Below, piece by piece: positions 13,008-23,783 of a stretch of 64,000 bases of DNA. A model generated the notes under the pieces. The model saw only the letters and a program-made list of their open reading frames with translations, was not told where the DNA came from and made no database searches. The stretch's first letter is position 1. Every line of letters begins with the position of its first letter. Source of the DNA: Selaginella tamariscina (Eukaryota > Streptophyta > Lycopodiopsida > Selaginellales > Selaginellaceae); assembly GCA_003024785.1 (NCBI GenBank), contig PUQB01000565.1, positions 62,001-126,000 of the forward strand. The letters are read 5' to 3'. The translations under genes were made by a program, and so were the position numbers.

Positions 13008-13535
13008 GCACATACATAGATTGTATACATAAAATATGCATACTTGTACATACATTACTCACATACTTCCTGTTTCAGTGTCCAAAGCACCTCCATCACC
13101 ACCAGTACCATCAAAATCAGGTATGTTTATATTTAATAAAAAAAGAATAATAAAAATAATGCTTTTAATATTCAATATATTAAACTTTAATTAATTAATT
13201 AATCTGTTAATAAAAATATATTAAATATTTGGCAGACCACAAGCATGTAAAAAACTTGATAATCAACAAAACATTACAAGTTCATGGGATTACCGAGGAC
13301 AGAAATTTTACCGCTATAGTGTCACTGTTACCAACGTATCAAAAGGAGTATATTCCGGTTAATACTCACAATCCACGCTTAAAAGGATCACAATGGGGAC
13401 TTACCAAGATATCGAACGGTTATACTTTCCCCACGTGGCTGAAATCTCTTGCTCCCTCGGCAGAGTTTTACATTTGTGTATATCCAGGCAGCTGCACAAG
13501 CAGAAGTGCTTGTCCAGAGTTTCGCATTTGCTTAG
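9612..13535 (+). CDS. Secreted endo-1,4-beta-glucanase, GH9 family, with C-terminal CBM49 (class C type)
   Basis: The protein hydrolyses beta-1,4-glucan in the cell wall; class C GH9 enzymes also bind crystalline cellulose through CBM49. Ten exons: 9612-9797, 9922-10133, 10197-10397, 10458-10547, 10691-10855, 11186-11309, 11365-11528, 12022-12379, 13079-13120, 13236-13535. The N-terminus is a signal peptide ([18 protein letters not shown]) followed by '[20 protein letters not shown]'. The catalytic marks are present: 'YYDAGDN', 'HHRGAS' and the C-terminal block '[14 protein letters not shown]' with its acid Glu. A short Pro/Ser linker (exon 9) joins a CBM49 with '[16 protein letters not shown]', 'QWGLTK' and 'EVLVQSF'. 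Single-base indels break the frame at about 9934 and at four or five places in exon 10, each in a homopolymer. The domain continues across them, so I call a gene, not a pseudogene. Introns carry minisatellites and (GT)n(GA)n tracts. Confidence 0.9.
10548..10690. repeat. TTAA/AATT repeat filling GH9 intron 4
   Basis: Nearly the whole intron is 'ttaattaatt' repeats broken by T-runs. The unit is self-complementary, so the intron transcript could fold on itself. The splice sites (gca/gtaag and tgtag/gat) are intact. Confidence 0.8.
11560..11990. repeat. Intronic minisatellite, four units (GH9 intron 7)
   Basis: A compound unit of roughly 90-110 bp occurs four times. Each unit holds 'ggttctcaatagtg', (GT)n, 'tatatacaaaag', 'ctgctatact', (CT)n and (CA)n. 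The anchor 'ggttctcaatagtg' lies near 11659, 11772, 11870 and 11957. It occupies most of the intron between exons 7 and 8. Confidence 0.75.
12520..12815. repeat. Intronic minisatellite based on 'tatatttgtactctctct' (GH9 intron 8)
   Basis: The word 'tatatttgtact' followed by (CT)n and then 'gtgtattctcctca' recurs about five to six times with a period of about 45-60 bp. It translates into long Ser/Leu ORFs that are not coding. Just upstream is a (GA)n tract (about 12440-12461) and downstream a (GT)n(GA)n tract (12940-13003). Confidence 0.7.
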
Positions 13536-13882
13536 ATGGTAAATAGTTATTTTAATTTATATATATAAATAGCTATTTAAAATATATAATAAATATAAAT
13601 ATAATAAATTTCAGTGTATTAAAATAAATGATTCTATCTTCAGGTTTCACATCAAAAAATGGAAAGGGTAAAAGAAGAAAAAAAGAAATGAGGGTAACTC
13701 ACAAGGGAGTGTGCTTGAAGCAATCCTGGGGCTTCCTCACTTATTAAGAAATGTCAAAACTTGAAGGTTATTTAAGGGATTTTTTTATTGTAGGTTATAT
13801 CTTCTATATTTATAACATTTATTATATAAAAATACATGATATTTTTAATTTAGTTATATTAAAGGAAATAACCTTTAATGTT

Positions 13883-13932
13883 ATTCTAATAAACAAACAT
13901 GTTTAATAGATTAATAAAAATACTTGATATAT
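13883..13932. repeat. Left arm of a 50-bp inverted repeat flanking the Ty3/gypsy remnant
   Basis: This segment is the reverse complement of 18613-18662 with 46 of 50 positions matching by my alignment. Both arms lie just outside the two direct repeats read as LTRs. They could be terminal inverted repeats of a larger element that carries or was invaded by the retroelement. Confidence 0.7.
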
Positions 13933-13952
13933 GTATACAATTTAAAAAGTTT

Positions 13953-14120
13953 GTAAGGTCACATGATATTTATGGCCACGTTTGACTCTAATCTTGACGT
14001 GATTATCTACATCAAAAATAAATTTTAATTCCAGCTAGTGACCTTGGTATAATACCTTGGACAAGCCTAATGAAGTCATATTTCACTCTTAAGCCTCTCA
14101 TTGGAGAAAATGTTGAGCAA
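13953..14120 (-). repeat. Putative 3' LTR (degenerate) of the Ty3/gypsy remnant
   Basis: Direct repeat with 18388-18590. Shared words, in order, are 'gtaaggtcaca', 'gccacgt' with 'gactctaatc', 'gttatctata'-like, 'aattccagc', and 'tatttcactcttaagcctct'. The copies differ by many substitutions and indels, so insertion is old. The boundaries are approximate. Confidence 0.6.
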
Positions 14121-17100
14121 GGTTTAAAAGATTTTGTGTTGTCTTCTTCTTTCCCTTTGTTGTTTTTTTATTTATTTGTTTCGATGTTATGGCGAATGAG
14201 GAGGCGGCTCCAGTTGTTCTAATTGTTTCTCAACACTATGAGGTCCACCCAATAAGATCGAAGTCCAGTTGCATGAGTTGATCCTTTAGCCTCGGGAACT
14301 TAATTAGAACCAAATCTTTAACTTGTTTACTAAGGTGGAACTTTATGTTATTGATTACAAGTCTTGTGTTGGTACTCTTGAGCTCGGGCTAACTACTCTC
14401 CACTTTGTGCATAAAGCAAAGAAAAAACTTGATTCAAATGCTCCAACCACATCCATTCATCCATATATTGTGCCTCTTGAGGATTCAAGCTGATTGTTGG
14501 TGGCAACACAGGCTTGCGACCATACAAAGCCTTGAATAGGGAAATTTTGTTGACTGTGAAGGCCAAAACATAAGCAAATTGGAGATAAGAAGCTACATAT
14601 TCTAATTCGTATGGTTAGGATTTACGTACTTGGCAAGCATATCTTTAAAAGTTCTATTCAACCATTTAATAATAAATAATTAGCAGATTTGCAATCGTCT
14701 CATCAACAAGGCTATTACTTTTATTGTAGGGTTAGAATCTTGATTTGACAGGATTTGCTCGAGACAACTATGTTAGCACCACCTAAGCCAATAAGAATTT
14801 AATGAAAAAGTTGTTGTAACATATAGCAAAGTGCACACTTCCACTCATCAAGTTAAGTAATTAAAGCATGTGAGAAACCCGAATCGGTTCTAAGGCTATA
14901 GGAGGAAGTGTAGACATGGTATGGCATTGACAATTTGGGCATGTACAAATGTATTCATGCATGTCTTGTCAAAGTTGGCATACAAAGTGATGATGCTGGA
15001 CGGCCACTTTGTTGCCACATATTGACCTTTTGGGTTAAAACTCTGATACTTTACAAGTTTACACAATTTCATTCAATGAATTCATCCAAGAGCATAAAAG
15101 GGATCCTTCATCAATTTTTGTGTAGCCAATACTGAATCCTCTCAAGACATCGTTGAAATCTCATATGTCTAAACATTGAAATGTCACGAAAAAACCACAA
15201 CCAAAAGTTAATGTAAACTAAAGGCGCCACCACACGACACTTGGACCCATCCCCAATAAACATGAGCATACCATCTAGCATCTTGAATGATTGTGTATAC
15301 AAATCCTTACAAGGGATGTCGCTGCTCAAGACTTCTTGCAATCTCCATATCCACAACTCAGTCTTCTAGGCCTCCACAATGTTTACCTGACTAGGAAGCA
15401 CATGCTTAGGAAGTGCATCCTACAACAACGCTATAGGTGCAGCCACTACTATAGAAGCTCGAGACACGCATCCATGTTAACCATGCTAGACTCAGGCTGA
15501 TAAAACACCCAAAATTGATAACCTTGAAAATCAAAGCCTAACGAGCAAGCCGTCCAATTATATTTTCTCATTTCATTTTGAGTTGATTACTGCATGATTC
15601 GTCTCCAACAAGGTGCCCAAACCATGTAAGTAGGCATTAAACTTCTAAAATGCTCATACATTTCTTATCCGTGGTGAAATAAACATCACTAAGGGTTCGA
15701 CTTGCATAAGCGATCATGTATCGTTGTCCATCTAGAGTTTTCTACATTAAATATGTGTCAGCTTGATGTCTGAAGCATCGGTCCTAAGAATGAATGATTT
15801 CTTGAAGTTTGGATATCGCAATAAAGGTGGAGATCCCAGCAAAGCTTTGACATCCTCAAATGCCTTCTGACATTTTCGAGACCATAGTAACCAAGCTTCT
15901 TATTATAACAACCCTCATAGTGCGACTGTAAGATCTGAGAACCAAGGAACAAATCTTACTAAGTAGGTTGTTTTTCCCAAGAAACAATGAAACTCGACCA
16001 TAGTCCTGGAACATGGAATTCATGCATTGTCAAGGTCTTTTCTGAATCAGCCTTCACGCCATCCATAGTGATGATAAATTTTAGCTGCTTTTAAGAAGGT
16101 ACATCCAAACTTGCACTTTTTTTCTTTCAACTTCAACCTATACGGTCATACTGCTCTAACCGCTACAAGACCTACTCTAACTATTAAAGGTGTTCCTCCT
16201 ATGTAGTTGAGTGGATTAGAAGGTTGTTAATGTATGCACAAGCAAAATCTTCTAGTCCCTCCAATAGTTCATCCATCATCCTTTGGAAGATTGCTTGAGC
16301 CCCAACTAATCCAAATGGCATGATAGTGAATTTGTATAAGCTTGAAGGTGTTCAATTGTTCCCCAATACATCAACCAAATCATCCACTTGTGGTAGTGGA
16401 TACGAATCTACAATGCAATAATTAAAAATCAATAGTGAAACAATCGATCCCATCCGCTTTGAAATTAAGTGCAATTTTGTTGCCCAAAAACTTCAAGACT
16501 TACATATCACCTTTAACTCTAACATCTTTTGCACACAACGATTTAAGATAGCCTTTTCCTCCTTTTAGCCCCATGTTGGGCTGCACTAGTTGGAATGTGA
16601 TGCCAAGCGTTCAATAGGGAATTTGTCACTCCTACAATGGGCTGGAACAAGTTTGAATGTCTCACCAATAGGTTCTTAATGTCCTCAACTCATTGCTCTG
16701 AATAAGGTTCCTCCTTGGTCATCATGACATCTTGCCACACCGTTGCAACCATGTGTGGTGCACAACCTATATCCTGCAACAGAGAGCATCCTAGGACAAA
16801 CAAAGTGCATGTTTAAAATCACATCTCGCCTTGATAGTGCAAAGCCAATTGACACACAGAATAGTCTCATGAACTTGGCTTGACATCACTCACAATGGGA
16901 AGCACATGATGATATCCTCTCAACACCAAAGGCATGTGTGCAATTCAATGTGATCGAGTAAAGTTTTTTATTAGTTATCACAACTTTTCCCTCTCCTTAA
17001 GCCAACTAGGCAAAGGGCCAATTGGTGTTTATGAGAAGGCCCCTAGTCATAATGACCCAGTTACGCTTGAGTCTTTTGTCTACATATCCCACGATCTTTA

Positions 17101-18387
17101 CCCAGGTAGTCAACCCACCAAGTTAGAATTATGACATCAGCAAACACCACTATCAAAGTTCGTTGTGCAGGAATTGTGTACTCAATTAATGAATGATTGA
17201 TGAAAAATGATAAATCCAGAATTCACCAACACCGAAATAGGAGTTTCTTTTACCATGCTCAAGAACATAAACATGCAACACTCAGCATTGGGCAACTCAA
17301 TTGGAACTCCTATGCCTACACAAGCATGAAAGAATAAGGAAAGTGCTTATTAAATGTAGAAGTTGGATTCCTTAGAGGTAATGCAATAGATATAATACCT
17401 AGGTCCTTTAATACTAAGACATACTCGTTTTTCAATTGAGGCAACATCTTAACAACTTTTGTTTTAGGTTTGATGACGGCTACTTAATGTTGATTCACAC
17501 ACGATCTTGTAACATGTGACATTCATTACACCCTCGGCCATGACCTCGCCGACTAGCAAAGTGGCTTCGTCCTTTACCCTAGTCTGAGGACTTGGTCTAC
17601 ATTTACCCACTTCCATTGTGACAGGATCGAAGGTTGTAGAAGGTCCAAGAGTAGTCACAGGAACATGACAAACACGTTGTGATGCTCTCGACGAGTTCTC
17701 AAATTGTTATGCAATCTTTAGTGCTTCTTCCACAATCTGGGGACTAAAAATCCTTCTACCAAGCAAACCAAGTCGGGTGAAGAGCAGGCCATAACAAACT
17801 CAATCGCATGCATTATATCATGCATGATTAACAAGATTGATCTTAAACTGCTGAATTGATAGTTGCTTCAAGTCATGGAGTTCGCAAAAAACTGTAGCGG
17901 AATCCTTTTACTTGCCAAAAGCTTGTTTGAAACGATGGAACAAACTGCTTTAGTCTTGTTGATTAGCGATGGGGATATTATTATACCATTGCAAGGTAAG
18001 TCCTTATAAATATGTTGGGAACTCTCACAATCTCTAGGATAACCATTTATGATAATCAGTAATCCTTTTAAAGTATTCCCACCAATGATACATGTCCACT
18101 TTAGCTCCCCCTTGAATAACTCAAGACGAACATGAAGATTCACAATCGAAAGGCATGGACTTGCATTTTGCTACATACCTTGATGAATCCCTTGAAAGAG
18201 AGCAGTTTGATTCGCCAAGCTTAGTTGCAATGCGTCAAAACACAAGTATATTGCCTGAGACATCATTGATGATGTACAAGAGTCTCAACATGTTGCACAT
18301 GTGTGTCAACTAATTCCGTTCCACCAACAACGAACATTCATGTAGGGAAACCTGATGTGTGGAGTTTGAATCTTGAAGGGGATGGAC

Positions 18388-18590
18388 GTAAGGTCACAGG
18401 GTTATTACCTACAGCCACGTGGACTCTAATCCCGACATGGTTATCTATAATCATGTTGACTCTAATTCTAGCATGGTTATTTATAGCTAATTCCAGCATA
18501 GTGACATGTATAAATACCCTATATGGGGAAGTAGTATTTCACTCTTAAGCCTCTCAAGCTCTTTATTAGAGTTAAGTTCTTTAATAGAGA
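18388..18590 (-). repeat. Putative 5' LTR (degenerate) of the Ty3/gypsy remnant
   Basis: Partner of 13953-14120; see the shared words given there. This copy is longer because a 'gactctaat(t/c)c...catggttat' piece is present twice (about 18420-18480). It ends with 'tttcactcttaagcctctca'. Confidence 0.6.
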
Positions 18591-18612
18591 AATTTACATG
18601 TAGAATCTTTAA

Positions 18613-18662
18613 ATATATCAAATAATTTTAATAATCTATTAAACATATTTGTTTATTAGAAT
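18613..18662. repeat. Right arm of the 50-bp inverted repeat
   Basis: Reverse complement of 13883-13932 (46/50). It begins 'atatatcaaataatttt' and ends 'gtttattagaat'. It lies about 20 bp outside the right LTR. Confidence 0.7.
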
Positions 18663-19510
18663 TTTTAAACAATATGTAAAACGAATCGTATTGAAACACA
18701 TCATTTTAACAATTCAATTTGTAGTGTTAAGTGATTTGTAGTGATAAATTTTGATAATTGAATTTTTTAAATAATATCAGTAGATTTATATCATTAAAAT
18801 GATTAAAACAATGTAATAAATATATCGAATAAAACCAAATTTTTTTCTTGATTTTTTGATCCTATAAAACACATAAAAATAATTATTAGCTTTTCAAGTA
18901 ACGTAACTTCTTTTATAATAAATAAACCCAATTTATATTTTAAACCCAATAACAATTTCTTATAATTATTTTAGACTAATTAATATTAATTTATAATAAC
19001 TGATTCTTAATACTATCTCCCCAATGTTCCACATAGTACTACTAATCAGGTTAATTTTTTAAGCTTAATATTTATTATTATAACATACATTCCCTATAAC
19101 ATAAAGTTAAAATAAACTTATATAACATATGTTAGTTTTAATATTTTTAATTATATCAAGTTCACGGATCCTGAGTTTATCCTGACACCCCAGTATGCAG
19201 GTATTTTCCAGTATTTATATATTTATATAAAATATATATATATAACAGGTTCCAAAGAAGGGGAAAGTATATTCTGTAAATAAGGGATGACCAAGTTGGT
19301 TCTGACTATTATGTACAATATATATATTAACTCTGTTTATATAATGATTTAATAATAGAAATATAAAAAAACAATATAAAAATATTAAAAACTTGTGATA
19401 CCATGCAAAAGCTGCCGTACATACAGTATCCTGCGGCGACCATCTCCTTGCCAGGTCGTAGTACGTCATTGACAACGCCTTCTTTTCCGTCCTTTAGCAT
19501 ATAGATAATA

Positions 19511-19656
19511 AATATCCCTATATATATTAATAATACAAACTTAGTTTATTATCTAAATTTAATTACTAATTAAATAAATACAAATATCCCTATATATATT
19601 AATAATACAAACTTAGTTTATTATCTAAATTTAATTACTAATTAAATAAATACAAA
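19511..19656. repeat. 72-bp tandem duplication
   Basis: Two nearly identical adjacent copies of a unit starting 'aatatccctatatatatta' and ending 'aattaaataaatac', period 72 bp (19511 and 19583). The near identity suggests a recent event. Confidence 0.9.
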
Positions 19657-19850
19657 TGGATGTATAATATATCATATATACGGTTCCAATCAATCAATGT
19701 TGTTTACTAGCTAATTTCACTTAGTTTTATCATATTAAGTTGCATAATTAAAATATAATTAATTATACAATGATTTCATTATTATAAGTCTTTGAACTAC
19801 TTCCGGTAATAAATTGAAACAGTTTTTTTAAATATAATTATTTAAATAGA

Positions 19851-20266
19851 AATTATATTTATACCCCTGAAATTTATCATATTTACATGTATACCCTTAG
19901 AAATTTTATATTTACATTTAAAAGCTGTAAATTTATATATATACTAAAATACAATATTAACTAAAAATATATTTTCAATTCATAATATATTGCAAATGAA
20001 AGTTTATTAAATGTTAAATGTTAAAAAATTGTCATAATAAATAATGAAATATTTTTTAAAATAATTATATTATATTGTGACATATATGTTTATTTTGAAC
20101 CTAAATATAATAAAATACAAATTAATTATAAATTTTTAATGATTTTTTAAAAATGTTTTTTAATTTTAATCTTAATAAAGTTTTAAATTAAATTTCAAGA
20201 TATATATGTAAATATAAAACTTTCAAGGATATATGTAAATATGATAAATTTCAAGGTAAATAATTT
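19851..20266. mobile_element. MITE-like element with about 70-bp terminal inverted repeats
   Basis: The left end (19851-19922: 'cccctgaaatttatcatatt', then 'aaattttatatttacat') is the inverse of the right end (20198-20266: 'atatgtaaatatgataaatt', 'tcaaggtaaataatttt'). The interior is AT-rich and non-coding. The total is about 415 bp. Ends and target-site duplication are not resolved. Confidence 0.65.
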
Positions 20267-20380
20267 TCCTTATTTAAAACAGAAATACGTAAGCAATTAA
20301 TAAAAATGATTTAAATTTGATTGTTTAGATTTTAATATATGAGAGCAGAGACGTTTCCACAAAAAGTGCATCCTCGTTCT

Positions 20381-20419
<39 letters not shown>

Positions 20420-20878
20420 ATTCTACAAATGTTATGTGTATGCTCTACCTGGTTTAACAAATTAATTAATCACATTAAATAATCTAATTAGCAATTTGTT
20501 AAGCAAATGCATATATTTTAAAGTTAAACTCTTTATTCCTGAAATAATTTCTTATTAAAATAAATATATTATATACACAATAATTATATTAAAAAAAACA
20601 GCTAAATTTCATGTTACAAATTACTAAAATAATTACATACTTTTGGAATTTCTTACTGTACACGTTCTCTCTCCTCAGAATAAAATAAATAAATAAACAA
20701 AAAAAAAAAAAAAAAAAAGTTAAAACTACTCACTCAAAATATGAACATGTTTGCTTCCTTCCGTATATTCTCCCGCACAACTTGAGTATATTCCTCCTGT
20801 ATATAGAAGAAAGCAAAAGAAAAAAGAAAAAAAAAATACCTCCACACCCACTATCTACACTCTTTCAATCTCAGCCGT

Positions 20879-21972
20879 TTAAGCAAGTGCAGAAACCGCA
20901 TCCGAGGAAGCAAAACCTTCCACGCGGATGCATGGTTTTGGCACATCTCGAACATTCTTCTGTGGACGGCCAGGATTCACTGCTGTCGTTGGTGATGGAG
21001 GTCCCCTTTGGCGACCAAACTGTACATCTCGAACTAAGGGGTTTCCGGTTCGAGTCGGTGGAGACCCCGCAAAATATGGTGGCGAACATCCAAAGCTAGA
21101 CGCGTCACTGTAGCTACTCTGCATACATACACACGCACGTTAGCAAATGTACGTGCGTGTGTATATATATACATCATTACGTACGTACTTTCAAAAGAAT
21201 GTATATAGTAGTTAAACATGTACTTATTCGATAGGTATATATCATATACATATACACCTCACTTTATATGATAAAGGCGCAATACACATATTAATACACT
21301 TTGTTATATACGACAGAGAAGGGTACTATTTCTGGCACAAGTAAAGAGAATATGCTGTAATATACGAGTACAATACACATACCTTGCTCAAAAGAATGTA
21401 TATAGTAGTTAAACATGTACTTATTCGATAGGTATATATTATATACATATACACCTTTATAGATGATAAAGGACAGTATGCATGCAATTACACATATTAA
21501 CACACTTTGTTATATAAGTATACGAGAGAGAAGGGTACTATTTCGTATATATGCTGTAATATGTATATATATCTGTATACATACATACCTTGCTCAAAAA
21601 AATGTCCAGGATTTCAAAGCCTGTCTCACTATTTCGAGGTGTAGAACTGCAACAAGAGAAGACCAATACATGAAAAAAAACCTTTATATACACATAATAA
21701 ACAAGAGTTAAATATACATACACATTACATTTGACTTACAGAAATCACTATGAAAATCTCTCTCTCTCTCACACACACACGCACACCTTCTCTGACGATG
21801 GCGAGAACTAGATGGGCGGCGCGGCATGGGGCAAACAACCTCCTCCTCAAGCTTATCTACAAAAATGGCTGGTCTAAACCTCCTCTCTGTTCATCTCCGC
21901 CCTCGCTTCAAGGGCATTAAGGGCAGCCAGCGGCTGCTGCACACTCCTGAGGTTCCTCGCATAGACCTCCAT
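20879..21972 (-). CDS. DUF4050-type plant protein of unknown function
   Basis: Three coding exons: 21972-21787, 21646-21589 and 21118-20879. Exon 1 starts MEVYARNLRSVQQPLAALNA and reaches 'EEEVVCPMPRR'. Exon 2 has 'NSETGFEILDIFLSK'. Exon 3 holds 'SPPYFAGSPPTRTGNPLV', 'DVQFG' and ends 'PCIRVEGFASSDAVSALA'. From memory, the order 'EEVVCPKPRR', 'ILDI', 'GSPPxRxxNPLxxDxxFG' and a terminal 'VRVEGFD...A' is the signature of a conserved plant family annotated DUF4050; no biochemical role is known to me. One extra T in exon 1 (about 21873) shifts the frame between 'MNREEV' and 'RPAIFVDK'. An intron precedes the start codon (acceptor 'ttctag'). Confidence 0.8.
21190..21545. repeat. Intronic tandem duplication in the DUF4050-type gene
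   Basis: The sequence from 'tcaaaagaatgtatatagta' through 'cactttgttatata' and 'agaagggtactatttc' occurs at about 21190-21335 and again at about 21388-21545. The copies differ mainly by small indels. Both lie in intron 2. The second copy begins at 'ttgctcaaaa', the same words that form the 3' end of coding exon 2 (21589), so the unit includes part of the exon boundary. Confidence 0.8.
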
Positions 21973-22756
21973 AAATGCCTAGAAATCGAACAAAAAACTC
22001 AGTAAGACATTCAAATCGCTCCCATACGAAACATTACAGCGACTGTACATACACAGCACAGATCGATCAAAACAGTGGATTAACAGCGGATTAACATCTG
22101 AAAACGACAGATTTACATAGAAATTACAGAATCTGTCTCAAAATCACAGATTTACATAGAAATTACAGAATCCGCATCACAAGAAACACAACGCAATGCG
22201 GATCATACATACCAGATCTACCGAAAGCGCAGCCGCAAGAACCCTAAACGAAAGAAGGAAGAAAAGAAGAAAAAAAAAAGAAAATAGCCAAATTTACCCG
22301 GTTTTAATACCCGCCGTACCGGTGACCGGTTACAGCCGGTCAAGGGCCAAGGAATCGGATATTATTGCCGTCCGGATGACAGGAATTTCCCAAAGGTGCT
22401 TCTTGTGGTCCATATTATCACTTCCAACAACGACAACAACACATGAAAGCTACTTATCTTTCAATGTCCACCATACCCATTATTTAAATTTTAAATATAT
22501 ACACATGTGATATATGCGTATATCGTATGATTAATTATAAATAATGTAAAATTTATATTAATTTAATTAGAGTATTATTTGTCAGTGGAGGTATCAAATG
22601 AGACCAGTCTTTGCTAGGTGGAATTGTTTAACGGGTTGGTGAGAGACATATGCACGTGGATTGGATGCTACAAAAATTAGTATAAAGGAAGTTTGTAAAA
22701 GTATTTGAACTCTAGACCTCAAATAATGCACGATATAGATAAAAAAAGAACATTTC
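21973..22756. other. Upstream region of the DUF4050-type gene
   Basis: A 38-bp unit containing 'cagatttacatagaaattac' is repeated in tandem (about 22108 and 22146). A GC-richer block (22190-22440) with 'accggtgaccggttacagccggt' style CCGG palindromes is probably the promoter/5'UTR region. No gene is seen from 22440 to the tRNA. Confidence 0.5.
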
Positions 22757-22830
22757 TGCTTTCACTGAGAGTCGAACTCAGGACCTCCCGCTTACTAAAC
22801 GGGTGCTCTAACCAACTGAGCTATGAAAGC
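22757..22830 (-). tRNA. tRNA-Thr (anticodon AGU)
   Basis: Read on the minus strand: acceptor stem GCTTTCA/TGAAAGC (7 perfect pairs), D-arm 'GCTCAGTTGGTTAGAGC', anticodon stem CCCGT/GCGGG with loop TTAGTAA (anticodon AGT), variable loop AGGTC, T-arm CTGAG/CTCAG with loop TTCGACT, discriminator A. It is 74 nt with no intron. The internal A and B boxes are canonical, so it is very probably functional. Confidence 0.95.
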
Positions 22831-23189
22831 AACACATTGAAAAACTCTACATAATAATCCATATAATATTTGTATAACTTTACAATTTCTCAATTTTAAA
22901 CTACAAGTTTTAAAGATGCTAAGCTTAAAGTTCTTTTTTTACATTTTTTATCCCTAATTTCTTTAATCAGAAGTTTAACAGCTATAATTAACACAAACCC
23001 AGCATATACTGCGGCTTAATTATAATGCGGGCAGGGTTGAAAATTACATACGTATATATACAATATACGTATACAGAACAAACCTTAATTCAAATATAAC
23101 CACATTTACACAAAACTTCCCATATAAAGGGACCCAAAAACTCCATATAACCACAATCCGAATTAAAAAAAAAAAGAAAAAAATAATAA

Positions 23190-23738
23190 TTACCTCTCTC
23201 TAGCTGATGCAATAAGAAGTGTAACAGCTGCAGAGAACATCCCCAACATAGAAACCAGTAAAACCAACGTCCTTGTGGAGCTACCACGGTACTCCCCAAA
23301 CAAGAGAATCCCCACAGAGTACCCACCAAAGGCAATGCCTGTACAGCATCTGCAGCAGCATATCCCGCCGCTTGTCCTCCCATAAACTGTAAACCATTCC
23401 CTAAACCACACACTAACCCCGCCATAACCGCGAGCTCGCGATTCTTCCAGTCAGAGATGTATGCGTTGAGTGATGACTTGGGCAAACCGAGTACGGGGTT
23501 GTATAGTAAATACACGTTCACTGCCATGGCACATACCAGGAATCCTACCGAGAAGTAGAAGAAGCTTGTGTAGAGGACCAGGTGTGGAACTCGAGGTTTC
23601 AGTAGATGGAACTGATCATTTGTTGCTATGTTGAAGAGCGGTGAGAAGAAGCCATAGCAAATCCCTGTTATGAAGGCTAGCACGAGACCAGAGAGTGCAT
23701 TTGAACCTCGTACCTGTGTGTGTGAACTATAGTTAATA

Positions 23739-23783
<45 letters not shown>

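Larger units (their letters stand above)
13953..18590 (-). mobile_element. Decayed Ty3/gypsy LTR retrotransposon
   Basis: Read on the minus strand, the element shows the normal Ty3/gypsy order. Gag remnants lie at about 18150-17460 ('MQWYNNI', 'FCELHDLKQLSIQQFKINL'-like). RT remnants lie at about 16480-16200 ('YPLPQVDDLVD', 'IMPFGLVGAQAIFQRMMDEL'). The RT/RNase H hinge lies at about 15950-15760 ('KCQKAFEDVKALLGSPPLL', then 'FILRTDAS'). The integrase C-terminal part lies at about 14640-14510 ('LFKALYGRKPVLPPT'). Frames are broken by many stops and indels. The RT active-site block reads 'AYINNLLI' where YxDD is expected, so this copy is dead. No clear primer-binding site is seen next to the right LTR. 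Confidence 0.85.
18663..20878. other. Gene-free AT-rich spacer
   Basis: No coding stretch is convincing here. It contains a 72-bp tandem duplication, a MITE-like inverted-repeat element and a (TA)n run at about 20384-20416, all listed separately. It also contains the poly-A stretch at 20700-20718. Confidence 0.7.

Noticed and set aside
15111-15356. ORF of 81 codons on the minus strand inside the retroelement
   Set aside because: No recognisable domain in that frame; it lies between the RNase H and integrase remnants and is part of the decayed element.
21780-21990. Separate plus-strand gene at the GC-rich block
   Set aside because: The minus-strand reading gives the conserved 'EEEVVCPMPRR' segment of the DUF4050-type protein.
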